Source: Schlegelella_A sp038231215 (GTDB lineage Bacteria; Pseudomonadota; Gammaproteobacteria; Burkholderiales; Burkholderiaceae_C). From it: DNA of 64,000 nucleotides. Location of the stretch: NCBI GenBank assembly GCA_038231215.1, contig JBBRLS010000012.1, positions 29,786 to 93,785 on the forward strand, written 5' to 3'. A model generated the notes under the pieces. It saw nothing but the letters and a program-made list of their open reading frames with translations, did not search any database and was not told the DNA's origin. Made by a program: the position numbers and the translations under genes. This document shows positions 24,187 to 32,058 of the stretch, in pieces. Position 1 is the first letter of the stretch; the number at the start of each line of letters is the position of its first letter.

Positions 24187-24519
24187 TCAGGGCGGCGTCT
24201 GCGTGCCGTAGGTCGCCGTGAGGTAGTCGACGATGACCGGGATGTCGGCGTCGTCGAGCGGCGCCTTGAAGACGGCCTTCATGCGCTTGGTCATGGCGTC
24301 CCAGTAGGCACGGCCCGCGTTCGGCGGCTGGTAGAGGAAGTATTCGGCCGAGTGGCAGGTGACGCAGTTCGCCTGCGCCTTGGCATAGCCCGGCAGGGCG
24401 CTCGGCCGGAGCTGCGTGCCGTCGGCGGGCAGGGTGATGCTGCGTGGCGCCGCTGTCGCGAAGCCGGCGGCGCAGGCAAGGGCGAGAGCGGTCGAGGCGA
24501 TGAGGAGTTTCTTGTCCAT
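24187..24519 (-). CDS. sorB: sulfite dehydrogenase cytochrome c subunit SorB
   Basis: 110 residues: signal peptide (MDKKLLIASTALALACAAGF), one haem c motif CVTCH (Cys52, Cys55, His56) and a likely axial Met80 in TKRMKAVF, a small class I cytochrome. It follows the molybdoenzyme gene after 17 bp, the sorAB order, and accepts electrons from sulfite oxidation for delivery to the respiratory chain. GAGGAG lies 9 nt before the ATG at 24519; an ATG two codons upstream (24525) has only 3 nt spacing. Needs the Ccm system encoded at 56-63 kb. Could also be called a generic monohaem cytochrome if SorA is misassigned. Confidence 0.85.
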   Translation of the reverse strand: MDKKLLIASTALALACAAGFATAAPRSITLPADGTQLRPSALPGYAKAQANCVTCHSAEYFLYQPPNAGRAYWDAMTKRMKAVFKAPLDDADIPVIVDYLTATYGTQTPP

Positions 24520-24536
24520 GGGCATGTGCTCCTCGA

Positions 24537-25763
24537 TCAGGCGGCGGTCACGTTGACCGATTCGATGACGTTGCGCATGTAGCCCGCCGGTTGCCAGTTG
24601 GCGGTGGTCGGCTGGCCGACGCCGGCCCGGCTCCAGGCGCATGAACGCAGGTCGAAAGCGCCGGCTCTGTCCGGCACGAAGGGGAACGTGAACTCGCGGA
24701 ACGAGTAGCGGCCGAGGTCCTCGCCGAGGAAGGCGGTGCGCCAGGACTTGCCGCCATCGGTCGAAACGCCGACCTCGCGGATTCCCGCGCCGCCATCGAA
24801 GGCGATGCCGCGGATGACGGTCGGGCCGCCGATCGGAATGCGCTGGCCTTCCTTCACCGAGGTGATGAACGAGCGCACCGTGAAGCGACCGATCGGCCGG
24901 GTCGCCGTCGGCGCGGTGCCCGGCACGACGCAGGCGCAGTCGTTGTCGGGGATGCGATAGGCCGGGCGCATCCAGAAGCCGTCGTAGACGTCGTCGACGA
25001 TGTCGATCTGCGACAGGTGCTTGATCCAGTAGGTGCCGTAGTAACCCGGCACGACGAGCCGGACCGGATAGCCGTTCAGCCACGGCAGGTCGGTGCCGTT
25101 CATCTGCCAGGCGATGAGCACGTCGGGGTCCATGGCCTGGTCGAGATTGAGCGCCTTGACGAAGTCGCCGCCGCCGAGAAGCGCGTTGTCGAGGCCGTCG
25201 AAGGTGACCTGCTTGGCCGAGCTCTTGATCTCGGCCAGCGCCAGCACGTCCTTCAGGCGCACACCGGTCCAGCGCGCGTTGCCCATGAGTCCATCGCCGA
25301 CCTGGCCGCCCGTGACGCGCGGGTTGAAGCGGGCGCGGCTGTTGCCCGAGCACTGGTTGACGGCGACGATCTCGACCGGCTTGAACTTCGTCTTCAGGTC
25401 GGCGAGGCTGAGCGAGAAGGCCTTGCCCGCGCCATTGCCACCGATCTTGATGACGTGCGTGTCGGGGTCGATCGAGGTCGGGATGCCGGCGTTGTGATAG
25501 CGCACGAAGAAGGCGTCGTTCGGCGTGATGACGCCGTCGTTGAACACCTCGAACGGCGTCTCGAGCTGCGGCGGCCGCGAGGTGAGCACGATCATCGAGC
25601 GCTTGCCCGGGTAGACGGCCATATTGCGGCCACCGTTGGCGAACGCATGATTGAAGGTCGCGCTCTGCGCGAGTGCCGAGCGGCCGAAGCCCGCTGTCGC
25701 GGCGGCGCCGAGGCCGGCCGCGATCAGACGACGGCGATTAGACGAATGCGGGGGGACGGCCAT
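24537..25763 (-). CDS. sorA: sulfite dehydrogenase molybdopterin subunit SorA
   Basis: 408 residues. A Tat-type signal (SSNRRRLIAAGLGAAATAG) ends near ALAQ-S. The sulfite-oxidase fold follows, with the molybdenum-ligating cysteine in NQCSGNSRARFNP (Cys138), a GYPVRLVVPGYYGTYWIKHL segment of the cofactor domain, and a C-terminal dimerisation domain (IRGIAFDGGAGIREVGVS). Together with SorB it oxidises sulfite to sulfate in the periplasm with cytochrome c as acceptor. Start ATG 25763 precedes the twin arginine; an upstream in-frame start would add 32 unrelated residues. Divergent from the binding-protein/rhodanese fusion; the molybdate importer is about 1.4 kb away. Confidence 0.88.
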   Translation of the reverse strand: MAVPPHSSNRRRLIAAGLGAAATAGFGRSALAQSATFNHAFANGGRNMAVYPGKRSMIVLTSRPPQLETPFEVFNDGVITPNDAFFVRYHNAGIPTSIDPDTHVIKIGGNGAGKAFSLSLADLKTKFKPVEIVAVNQCSGNSRARFNPRVTGGQVGDGLMGNARWTGVRLKDVLALAEIKSSAKQVTFDGLDNALLGGGDFVKALNLDQAMDPDVLIAWQMNGTDLPWLNGYPVRLVVPGYYGTYWIKHLSQIDIVDDVYDGFWMRPAYRIPDNDCACVVPGTAPTATRPIGRFTVRSFITSVKEGQRIPIGGPTVIRGIAFDGGAGIREVGVSTDGGKSWRTAFLGEDLGRYSFREFTFPFVPDRAGAFDLRSCAWSRAGVGQPTTANWQPAGYMRNVIESVNVTAA

Positions 25764-25904
25764 GGTTGCTTGTTCCTCTCGTTGTGGCGAACTCGAATGT
25801 GGCGCAGCAGCAATACGCGTGAAGTAATTTCCGCTTGCCGGGAACGATTTTGAACGCAAATACTGACGCCGGCCTTAAGCTTCTGCGGGTTTTGGGAGAC
25901 CCCC
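25764..25904. promoter_or_regulatory. divergent control region of sorAB and the binding-protein/rhodanese gene
   Basis: 141 bp between two start codons reading outward. It is locally AT-richer than its surroundings (for example AAGTAATTTCC near 25823 and GATTTTGAACGCAAATACTGA near 25846), as expected for promoters. GGGAAC at 25840-25845 could be an ECF-type -35 for the plus-strand gene, but I cannot pair it convincingly with a -10. No clear operator repeat seen. Confidence 0.4.
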
Positions 25905-27173
25905 ATGAAGCAAAGCTCATCGTCCGCCCTTTCGGGTCTTCGCGCGCTGCTCGGCGCGTCGCTGCTGAGCGTCGCTGCCGCCCATGCCGGCGCGGCCACC
26001 GAGGTTCGCGTATTGCTCGGCATCGACCCGGCCGACTCGACGGGCGACGTGCTGCTCAGCGCCTCGCTGGCGCCGTCGCAGTCGCTCACCAAGGCGACCG
26101 GCGTGCGCACGACGATCACGCAGACCTCGAGCATGGCCGAGGTGATGCGCGCCAGCCGCACTGTCGAGAACGAGATCATCATCGCGCCGGCGCACGTTAC
26201 CGCGTCGGCCATCCTGCATGCCTACCAGCTGCTCGCCACGAGCGGCCAGGAGCAGGTCTACGCGCTGGTCACGAAGAACAGCATCGACTCGGTCGACAAG
26301 CTCGCCGGCAAGCGCATCTATCTTCCGCAGCAGGACTCGCTGCGCAGCTACGTCGCCAAGGGCCTGCTCACCGAGTCCGGCGTCAAGCTCGCCCAGTTCT
26401 CCAAGGTGACCTACGGCAACACGAGCGGCGGCGGCCTCGTCGCGCTCGCCTTCGACATGGCCGACGTGACGGTCGCCGACGAAGCGCAGGCCAAGGAGTG
26501 GCTGACGGCGCACCCGGGCCAGGGCCGAATTCTCAAGACGACGCGGCCGGTCCCCGGCGGCATGAGCATGGTCGTGCGCAAGGACTTCTGCGCCACCGAC
26601 TGCGCGCGCCTCAGCGACTGGGTCAACTCGAACGACGGCGCGATCCCCGGCGTCGGGCGCTTCCGCCTCGCGTCGGCCGACGCGGGCAAGCAGTTCAGCT
26701 ACGTCGCCTCGCTCGGCATCACGACGCCCGACGCCCTGAAAGGCGCGACCCGCGTCAGCGCCGAAGAAGTCGCCGAGCTGGCCAAGCAGGGCGTGGCGAT
26801 CGTCGACACGCGCACGCAGAAGGAGTACGACAACGAGCACGTGCGCGGCGCCGTGCTGGCTTCGTACATCGAGAAGAGCCTGAAGGAAGTCGATTTCGAC
26901 GTCGCCAAGGACGACTTCTCGGCGCTGAAGACGGTGCCCAAGGACAAGCCGGCGGTCTTTCTCTGCAACGGCCCGGAATGCTGGAAGTCGTACAAGGGTT
27001 CGCGCGCCGCGGTCGCTGCCGGATACGCCAAGGTCTACTGGTTCCGCGGCGGCATGCCCGAGTGGCGCGAGAAGCACCTGCCGGTCGACGGCACGGCCGG
27101 CGCGGCGCTGGCGAAGATCCCCGCGCCCGCGCCCAAGGCGGGCGGCCGGGCCGTCGTCGCCGCCGTTCGCTGA
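25905..27173 (+). CDS. periplasmic PhnD-type binding protein fused to a rhodanese domain
   Basis: 422 residues. Signal peptide to about residue 31 (ALLGASLLSVAAAHAGA). Residues 33-270 are a PhnD/SsuA-like substrate-binding fold (PADSTGDVLLSASLAPSQSL read in part, KLAGKRIYLPQQDSLRSYVAKG, GGLVALAFDMADV). Residues 283-393 are a rhodanese domain with DTRTQKEYDNEHVRGAV and the active-site loop CNGPECWKS starting at Cys354. Rhodaneses carry sulfur on that cysteine. No ABC permease or ATPase is adjacent, so the binding part may sense or present a sulfur compound rather than import it. Position opposite sorAB suggests a role in periplasmic sulfur oxidation; this is inference. Ends in a Pro/Ala/Gly tail. 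Confidence 0.8.
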   Translation: MKQSSSSALSGLRALLGASLLSVAAAHAGAATEVRVLLGIDPADSTGDVLLSASLAPSQSLTKATGVRTTITQTSSMAEVMRASRTVENEIIIAPAHVTASAILHAYQLLATSGQEQVYALVTKNSIDSVDKLAGKRIYLPQQDSLRSYVAKGLLTESGVKLAQFSKVTYGNTSGGGLVALAFDMADVTVADEAQAKEWLTAHPGQGRILKTTRPVPGGMSMVVRKDFCATDCARLSDWVNSNDGAIPGVGRFRLASADAGKQFSYVASLGITTPDALKGATRVSAEEVAELAKQGVAIVDTRTQKEYDNEHVRGAVLASYIEKSLKEVDFDVAKDDFSALKTVPKDKPAVFLCNGPECWKSYKGSRAAVAAGYAKVYWFRGGMPEWREKHLPVDGTAGAALAKIPAPAPKAGGRAVVAAVR

Positions 27174-27180
27174 CGACCGA

Positions 27181-27204
27181 CCCGGCGTCGCGCCGGGCTT
27201 CTCG
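27181..27204. terminator. hairpin between the rhodanese fusion and modC
   Basis: CCCGGCG (27181-27187) pairs with CGCCGGG (27191-27197) around a TCG loop, followed by CTTCTCG on the plus strand. It lies between two convergent stop codons. No U-tract for the minus strand. Confidence 0.55.
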
Positions 27205-27207
27205 CGT

Positions 27208-27921
27208 TCAGACCTTTGCCTGGCGCGAGAGCCGCGCCTCGACCACGGCGGCCGGCCGCTCACCGATCGCACCGTCGCGCAAGTACAGCGATTCATCGCC
27301 GAACCACTCGAGGTCGACGGGGTCGTGCGTGATCATGAGCACCGGGATGGCGACGCGCTCGAGCAGCTCATGGAGCTCGGCGCGCATGCGCTGGCGCAGT
27401 TCCGGGTCGAGCGCGGAGAAAGGCTCGTCGAGGAGCAAGGCGCGCGGCCCGTTGACGAGCGCGCGGGCGAGCGCGACGCGCTGGCGCTGCCCGCCCGATA
27501 GTTCGGCCGGCCGCTGCCGCGCCACGTCGATCAGCTCGAAGGTGCGAAGCCAGCCTTCGACGACCTCGTCGCGCTCCGGGTCGCGTGGATTGAAGAGGCC
27601 CTTGGAGAGGCCGAACGCGATGTTCTGGCGCACGCTCAGTTTCGGGAAGAGCGCGTAGTCCTGGAACAGGTAGCCGAAGCCGCGTCGCCGCGCCGGCACG
27701 TCGATGCCCGTGCTGCCGTCGTAGACGACCTCGTCGTTGAACGCGATTCGGCCGCTGTCCGGTGTGAGCAGTCCGGCGATCGCCTGCAGCGTCAGCGTCT
27801 TGCCCGCACCCGAAGGGCCGTAGATCACGGTGCGCCGCGCCGAAGTGCGAAAGCGGACGTCGAGCGCGAAGCGACGGCGCTCGCCGCCCACGACCTTCCT
27901 GATGTCGACGTCGAAGCTCAT
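27208..27921 (-). CDS. modC: molybdate ABC transporter ATP-binding protein ModC (short form)
   Basis: 237 residues with Walker A GPSGAGKT, the Q-loop region GYLFQDYALFP, signature LSGGQRQR, Walker B LLLDEPFSALD and the H-loop MITHD. It powers molybdate import. Typical ModC is about 350 residues because of a C-terminal TOBE/Mop domain that binds oxyanion; that domain is absent here, and the reading frame simply ends after the ATPase fold. Last gene of modA-modB-modC on the minus strand, 21 bp after modB. Without its neighbours it could pass for a tungstate or sulfate ATPase. Confidence 0.87.
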   Translation of the reverse strand: MSFDVDIRKVVGGERRRFALDVRFRTSARRTVIYGPSGAGKTLTLQAIAGLLTPDSGRIAFNDEVVYDGSTGIDVPARRRGFGYLFQDYALFPKLSVRQNIAFGLSKGLFNPRDPERDEVVEGWLRTFELIDVARQRPAELSGGQRQRVALARALVNGPRALLLDEPFSALDPELRQRMRAELHELLERVAIPVLMITHDPVDLEWFGDESLYLRDGAIGERPAAVVEARLSRQAKV

Positions 27922-27942
27922 GGTGCGGCCAGTGGGGACCGC

Positions 27943-28620
27943 TCAGCGCACGACGCGAAACGGCGCCAGCCGGCCCGCGACCAGCAGCACGACGATGCAG
28001 GTGACCGAGACGATGACGACGAGCGTGTTGGCCAGCGAGTCCTCGCCGGCCTGCACGGCCTCGTAGACGGCGACCGAGAGCGTCTGCGTGCGGCCCGGGA
28101 TGCTGCCGGCGACCATCAGCGTCGCGCCGAACTCGCCGAGCGAGCGCGCGAAGACGAGCAGCGTGCCGGCCAGGATGCCCGGCCAGGCCATCGGCAAGGT
28201 GACGCGAAAGAACAGCGTCCACTCGCCCAGGCCGAGCACGCGCGCTGCGTTCTCGAGTTGCGGATCGACGCCTTCGAAGGCCGCCCTTGCCGACTTCAGG
28301 ACCAGCGGAAACGACACGATGGTCGCCGCGATGACCGCGCCTTGCCAGGTGAAGATCAGGTTGATGCCGAAGGTCTGGTACAGCCAGCCGCCGAGCCAGC
28401 CGCGCTTGCCGATCACGACCAGCAGGTAGTAGCCGAGGACGGTCGGCGGCAGCACGAACGGGAGCGTCAGCAGCGCATCGACGAGCTCGCGGCCGAAGAA
28501 GCCGCGCCGCGCCAACAGCCAACCGACGGCGACGCCGAGCACGAGGTTGATCGCCGTCGCCCAGGCGGCGACCTTCAAGGTCAACGCCAGCGTGGTCCAT
28601 GTCGTCGCGTCCATCGGCAA
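27943..28620 (-). CDS. modB: molybdate ABC transporter permease ModB
   Basis: 225 residues, five to six membrane helices, with the permease EAA-like loop ENAARVLGLGEWTLFFRVTLP that contacts ModC. FVLPPTVLGYYLL and the SLGEFGATLMVAG segment are characteristic of ModB/CysW-type permeases. Start ATG 28620 or two codons later (28614). It begins 3 bp after the modA stop, so translation is coupled. Confidence 0.9.
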   Translation of the reverse strand: MPMDATTWTTLALTLKVAAWATAINLVLGVAVGWLLARRGFFGRELVDALLTLPFVLPPTVLGYYLLVVIGKRGWLGGWLYQTFGINLIFTWQGAVIAATIVSFPLVLKSARAAFEGVDPQLENAARVLGLGEWTLFFRVTLPMAWPGILAGTLLVFARSLGEFGATLMVAGSIPGRTQTLSVAVYEAVQAGEDSLANTLVVIVSVTCIVVLLVAGRLAPFRVVR

Positions 28621-28623
28621 GGG

Positions 28624-29394
28624 TCAGGGCTTGCCGAAGCCGTATTTCGCCAGCGCCGTCTGCGCGGGCGGCGAGACCAGGAACTCGACGAACTTGCGTG
28701 CCGCCTGGGCATTCGGGCTGCCCGAGATCACGGCGACCGGGTAGGAAATCGGCCTTTCGGTAGGCACCGCAAACGCGACCTTGACCTTGTCTTTCTGGAC
28801 CACTGCATCGGTGACGTAGACGAAGCCGACCTCGACCTCGCCGCGCGCCACGTAGTCGAGCGCCTGGCGAACGTTCTGCGCGTACACCGCCTTCGGCTCG
28901 ACTGCCGCCCAGAGCCTGGCGGCGCCGAGCGCGCCCTTGGCGTAGCGGCCCGCCGGCACGCCCGACGGCGTGCCGAGCGCGACGCGCTTGACCTCGGGCT
29001 TCTGCAGGTCGGCGAGCGACGCGAAGGCGAGGCTGCTGTCGGCCGGCGTGATCAGGACCAGCGAGTTGCTGGCGAAGTTGCGGCGCGAGCCGGGCTTCAG
29101 GAGCTTCTGTGCGTCCGCGCGATCCATGGTTTCCTGGTCGGCTGCGGCGAAGACATCGGCGGGCGCGCCCTTGGCGATCTGTGCGAGCAACGCATCGGAC
29201 GCGGCGAAGTTGAAGACCACCCTGGTTCCCGCGTTCTGCGCCTCGAACGCCGGAGCGAGCTCGCGAAAGGCGTTGCCCAGGCTGGCCGCCGCCGAGACGG
29301 TCAGGTCGGCTGCTTGCGCGGCGCGGCAGGCCGTGGCGACGAGCAGGGCCGCGCAGCAGCGCAGCATCGGCCCGGTCGTCAAAAGCATTTTCAT
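28624..29394 (-). CDS. modA: periplasmic molybdate-binding protein ModA
   Basis: 256 residues. Signal peptide (LRCCAALLVATACRAAQA), then the ModA hallmark LTVSAAASLGNAFRELAPAFE, FNFAASDALLAQIAKGAPADVF (oxyanion-binding Ser/Ala backbone contacts), VALGTPSGVPAGRYA and the tyrosine-containing GEVEVGFVYVTDA. Binds molybdate or tungstate for delivery to ModBC. First gene of the operon; a ModE-type palindrome lies 27 bp upstream of its start. Confidence 0.93.
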   Translation of the reverse strand: MKMLLTTGPMLRCCAALLVATACRAAQAADLTVSAAASLGNAFRELAPAFEAQNAGTRVVFNFAASDALLAQIAKGAPADVFAAADQETMDRADAQKLLKPGSRRNFASNSLVLITPADSSLAFASLADLQKPEVKRVALGTPSGVPAGRYAKGALGAARLWAAVEPKAVYAQNVRQALDYVARGEVEVGFVYVTDAVVQKDKVKVAFAVPTERPISYPVAVISGSPNAQAARKFVEFLVSPPAQTALAKYGFGKP

Positions 29395-29420
29395 CGTGAG
29401 CGGCAGCGTGGCGGACGAGG

Positions 29421-29444
29421 CGCAATATAGCGCAGTGCATAACG
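29421..29444 (-). promoter_or_regulatory. ModE-type operator upstream of modABC
   Basis: On the minus strand CGTTATGCA, a 6-bp spacer CTGCGC, then TATATTGCG. Each 9-bp half matches the classic ModE half-site CGTTATATA at 7 of 9 positions, and the 6-bp spacing is the canonical one. In known systems molybdate-loaded ModE represses mod transcription from such a box. It sits in the 106-bp gap between the ModE-like gene and modA. Confidence 0.65.
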
Positions 29445-29500
29445 CTCGGCGCGCACGCGCCGCCGCGGACCGCTCGAACGCGCGGTCGGCGCCGGCTTCG

Positions 29501-29920
29501 TCAGCGAGCCAGCAGCCCGATCAGCTGCTTGATGTCGGCGGCGCAGGCGCGGCCCGCGGTCGCTTCGATGCCGCGGTACAGGTCGACGAGCTTTCGGCCG
29601 ACGTCGGTGAGCTGGCTGCCGCCGCCGTGCTCGCCGCCATTGGCCGAGATGACCGCGGGTCGCCTCAGCGAGCGGTTCAACTGGTCGACGAGCAGCCAGG
29701 CGCGCCGGTAAGACATCTCGATGTGCTTGGCGGCCGCTGTCAGCGAGCCGGTCTCGTCGATCGCCTCGAGCAGCGCGATCTTGCCGGGACCGATGGCGAT
29801 CTCGTCACCGGTCGTGACGCGAAGCCTGAAGCGCGCGGTCGGCACCGCACGCGTGCCTGCCTTGACCGGCGCACGCCTGGACGGGGCGGTCGCGCTTCGA
29901 CGGGTCGTCGTCGACGCCAT
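29501..29920 (-). CDS. ModE-like winged-helix regulator lacking the molybdate-binding domain
   Basis: 139 residues. A basic N-terminal extension (TTTRRSATAPSRRAPVKAG) precedes the ModE/LysR-type winged helix-turn-helix: GDEIAIGPGKIALLEAID, then ETGSLTAAAKHIEMSYRRAW, which is the recognition region of ModE, then NRSLRRPAV and the HGGGSQLTDVGRKLV wing. The C-terminal tandem Mop/TOBE domains that bind molybdate in E. coli ModE are missing. ATG 29920 is the first good start and has GAGG before it. It follows the TIR-protein gene after 10 bp and precedes modABC, with the ModE box between. Confidence 0.82.
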   Translation of the reverse strand: MASTTTRRSATAPSRRAPVKAGTRAVPTARFRLRVTTGDEIAIGPGKIALLEAIDETGSLTAAAKHIEMSYRRAWLLVDQLNRSLRRPAVISANGGEHGGGSQLTDVGRKLVDLYRGIEATAGRACAADIKQLIGLLAR

Positions 29921-29930
29921 CCTCGTCGGG

Positions 29931-31196
29931 CTAGCCGCCGCCGCGGCGCAGGTCCATGACGCGCTCGGCCTGCTCGCTGCGCAGCCACAGCCGGCCGTGG
30001 ATCCACTGATCGTCGGTGTCGATGATGCCGCGGAACACGCCTTCGTCGATCGCCTCGCTGTCGCTTCCCGGCGTGGCGATGTGGACGTCGATGACAACCC
30101 GGCGCAGCGAGACCGGGAGCGGCGGCAGGCGCCTGGGTTCGGGCTTGGGCTTGGGCTTCGTCCTGCCCGGCGGCGGTGCCGAGGCAGACTCTTCGACGCC
30201 GTCATCGGCGGCGTCGGAGGACAAGGGGGCCGGGGCGGGCGGCGCGACCGGCGCCGGCGCGCTGGCGGCGAAGGCATCGTCGTCGCGGATGACCTTGCCT
30301 TCGCCGCGATAGAAGACGCTGGTGAGGTCGTTGCCGGTGCGCTGCTTCCAGAAGTCGCGGTAGTTTTCCCATTCCGGGTTGCGCTCGATGTCGACGGCGC
30401 TGCTCGCCAGGCGCAGGTTGTCGCCGTCTTGCGCGAGCGTGAAGATCATCAGCTCGCCCCCTCGGGAAGTCGGTGCGCCGCGCGCGCCGATGCGGGCACG
30501 CCACGGCCCCGTGAGCATCGCCGCGCGCCGTTGCCGCCAGCGCAGGAGACCCCAGCCGCCGAGCGCGAGCACGGCGACGGCGGCGATGCCGAGGACGCCG
30601 CGCCGGCCTTCGTCGGCCACGCCCTCGTGCGCGCTCGGTGCCGCGGCCGGGCCGTCGAGCGGCATCGGCGTCGTGATCGGCTCGTGCAGGGGCACGGGGA
30701 TCGTGCCCGGCATCGAGAGCGGTCGCGGCGTCAGGCCGAGCTCGCTCAGGTCGTCGGCCAGGCGGCCCATGTCGGCGCGCCAGTCATAGGCGCGCAGCCG
30801 CCCCCACTGCAGGTCGCACAGCTGGTTGAACGGGCTCGGCAGCTCGCTCGCCGCCGGCATGTCCGTCACGCCGTCGCAGAGCAGCGGAATGATGTGCGCC
30901 TTGGCAGCGATGGCGGCCTCGAGCTCGTCGCGCGCCGGGTCGTCGGCGCGGGCTATGCAGGGCTTGCCGGCGGCGTCGGTGCCGCCCAGGTAGTGGGGCG
31001 TCACCAGCACCAGCAGGACGGGCGCGTTGCCCAAGGCGGCGGCGATGCCTTCGCGCCAGCGCGATCCGGGCGCCAGGTCTTCCTTGTCGAGAAAGATCTG
31101 CTCGTCGCCGAACATCGCGTCGAGGTCGCGCGCCAGCGCCGTGGCCTTGTCGGCGCCGTCGCTGCTCCGATAGCTGATGAAAACGCGCGAAGTCAT
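29931..31196 (-). CDS. TIR-domain membrane protein
   Basis: 421 residues. Residues 1-155 are a TIR domain (RVFISYRSSDGADKATALAR, QIFLDKEDLAPGSRWREGI, LLVLVTPHYL, then RDELEAAIAAKAHIIPLL), with Glu91 in the position of the catalytic glutamate of NAD-cleaving TIRs. A proline-rich linker and one membrane helix (about 201-219) lead to a C-terminal part of about 200 residues with a PKPKPKPEP stretch and no recognised domain (VVIDVHIATPGSDSEAIDEG, IHGRLWLRSEQAERVM). The TIR part is therefore on one side of the membrane and a possible sensor on the other. It is directly upstream of the ModE-like gene. A signalling, NADase or defence role are all open. Confidence 0.75.
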   Translation of the reverse strand: MTSRVFISYRSSDGADKATALARDLDAMFGDEQIFLDKEDLAPGSRWREGIAAALGNAPVLLVLVTPHYLGGTDAAGKPCIARADDPARDELEAAIAAKAHIIPLLCDGVTDMPAASELPSPFNQLCDLQWGRLRAYDWRADMGRLADDLSELGLTPRPLSMPGTIPVPLHEPITTPMPLDGPAAAPSAHEGVADEGRRGVLGIAAVAVLALGGWGLLRWRQRRAAMLTGPWRARIGARGAPTSRGGELMIFTLAQDGDNLRLASSAVDIERNPEWENYRDFWKQRTGNDLTSVFYRGEGKVIRDDDAFAASAPAPVAPPAPAPLSSDAADDGVEESASAPPPGRTKPKPKPEPRRLPPLPVSLRRVVIDVHIATPGSDSEAIDEGVFRGIIDTDDQWIHGRLWLRSEQAERVMDLRRGGG

Positions 31197-31324
31197 GGCT
31201 CGGGGGCTGGCAACGTGCGCGAGTCTCGCCGAGGCCGCGTTGCGAGACAAGCGGTTTGCCCCAATGAAAGCGCTGGCGCCTTGGTGCACAGTTGTTTCCT
31301 TGCCGCAGCCGGGGAGACGACGAG

Positions 31325-32053
31325 GTGAACGACAGGAAATCGGTGCTCGTGATCGGCGCCGGCGACTCGACCGGAGGCGCGATCGCACGGCGCTTCGCCC
31401 GGGAGGGCTTCGTCGCCTGCGTGACGCGGCGCACGGCCGACAAGCTCGAGTCCCTGGTGGAGTCGATCCGCGCCGCAGGCGGCGAGGCGCACGGCTTTGC
31501 CTCCGACGCGCGCAAGGAGGTCGACATCGAGACGCTGGTCGCGCACATCGAGCGCGAGATCGCGCCGATCGAGGTCGCTGTCTTCAACGTCGGCGCCAAT
31601 GTCCGCTTCTCGCTCACCGAGACGACGGAGCGCGTCTACCGCAAGGTCTGGGAGATGGGCGCGCTCGGCGGCTTTCTGATGGGCCGCGAAGTCGCCAAGG
31701 CGATGCTGACGCGAGGCCACGGCACGATCATCTTCACCGGCGCGACGGCGAGCGTGCGCGGCTCGGCGGGCTTCTGTGCGTTTGCCGGCGCCAAGCATGC
31801 TCTGCGTGCACTGGCGCAAAGCATGGCGCGTGAGCTGGGACCGAAAGGCATCCACGTCGCCCACATCGTCATCGATGGCGCCATCGACACGCCCTTCATC
31901 GCCGAGAACTTTCCCGACCGCTACGCGAAGAAGTCCGACGACGGCATCCTCAGCACGGAGGCGATCGCCGAGAACTACTGGAACCTGCACCGCCAGCCGA
32001 GAAGCGCCTGGACGCACGAGCTCGACCTGCGGCCGTGGACCGAGACGTGGTGA
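31325..32053 (+). CDS. SDR-family oxidoreductase with FxxxK in place of YxxxK
   Basis: 242 residues starting at GTG 31325 (VNDRKSVLVIGAGDSTGGAIA) after a GGGGAGACGACGAG ribosome binding site. The nucleotide motif is GAGDSTGGAIA, and NVGANVRF occupies the NAG position. The usual catalytic Tyr is Phe: GFCAFAGAKHALRALAQ, i.e. FAGAK. Ser of the triad survives in ATASVRG. Proteins of this SDR subgroup often carry the same replacement, so either chemistry differs or the enzyme is a non-classical reductase. Its stop lies 5 bp before the DsbA-fold isomerase gene, so the two form an operon. Confidence 0.83.
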   Translation: MNDRKSVLVIGAGDSTGGAIARRFAREGFVACVTRRTADKLESLVESIRAAGGEAHGFASDARKEVDIETLVAHIEREIAPIEVAVFNVGANVRFSLTETTERVYRKVWEMGALGGFLMGREVAKAMLTRGHGTIIFTGATASVRGSAGFCAFAGAKHALRALAQSMARELGPKGIHVAHIVIDGAIDTPFIAENFPDRYAKKSDDGILSTEAIAENYWNLHRQPRSAWTHELDLRPWTETW

Positions 32054-32058
32054 GACCC

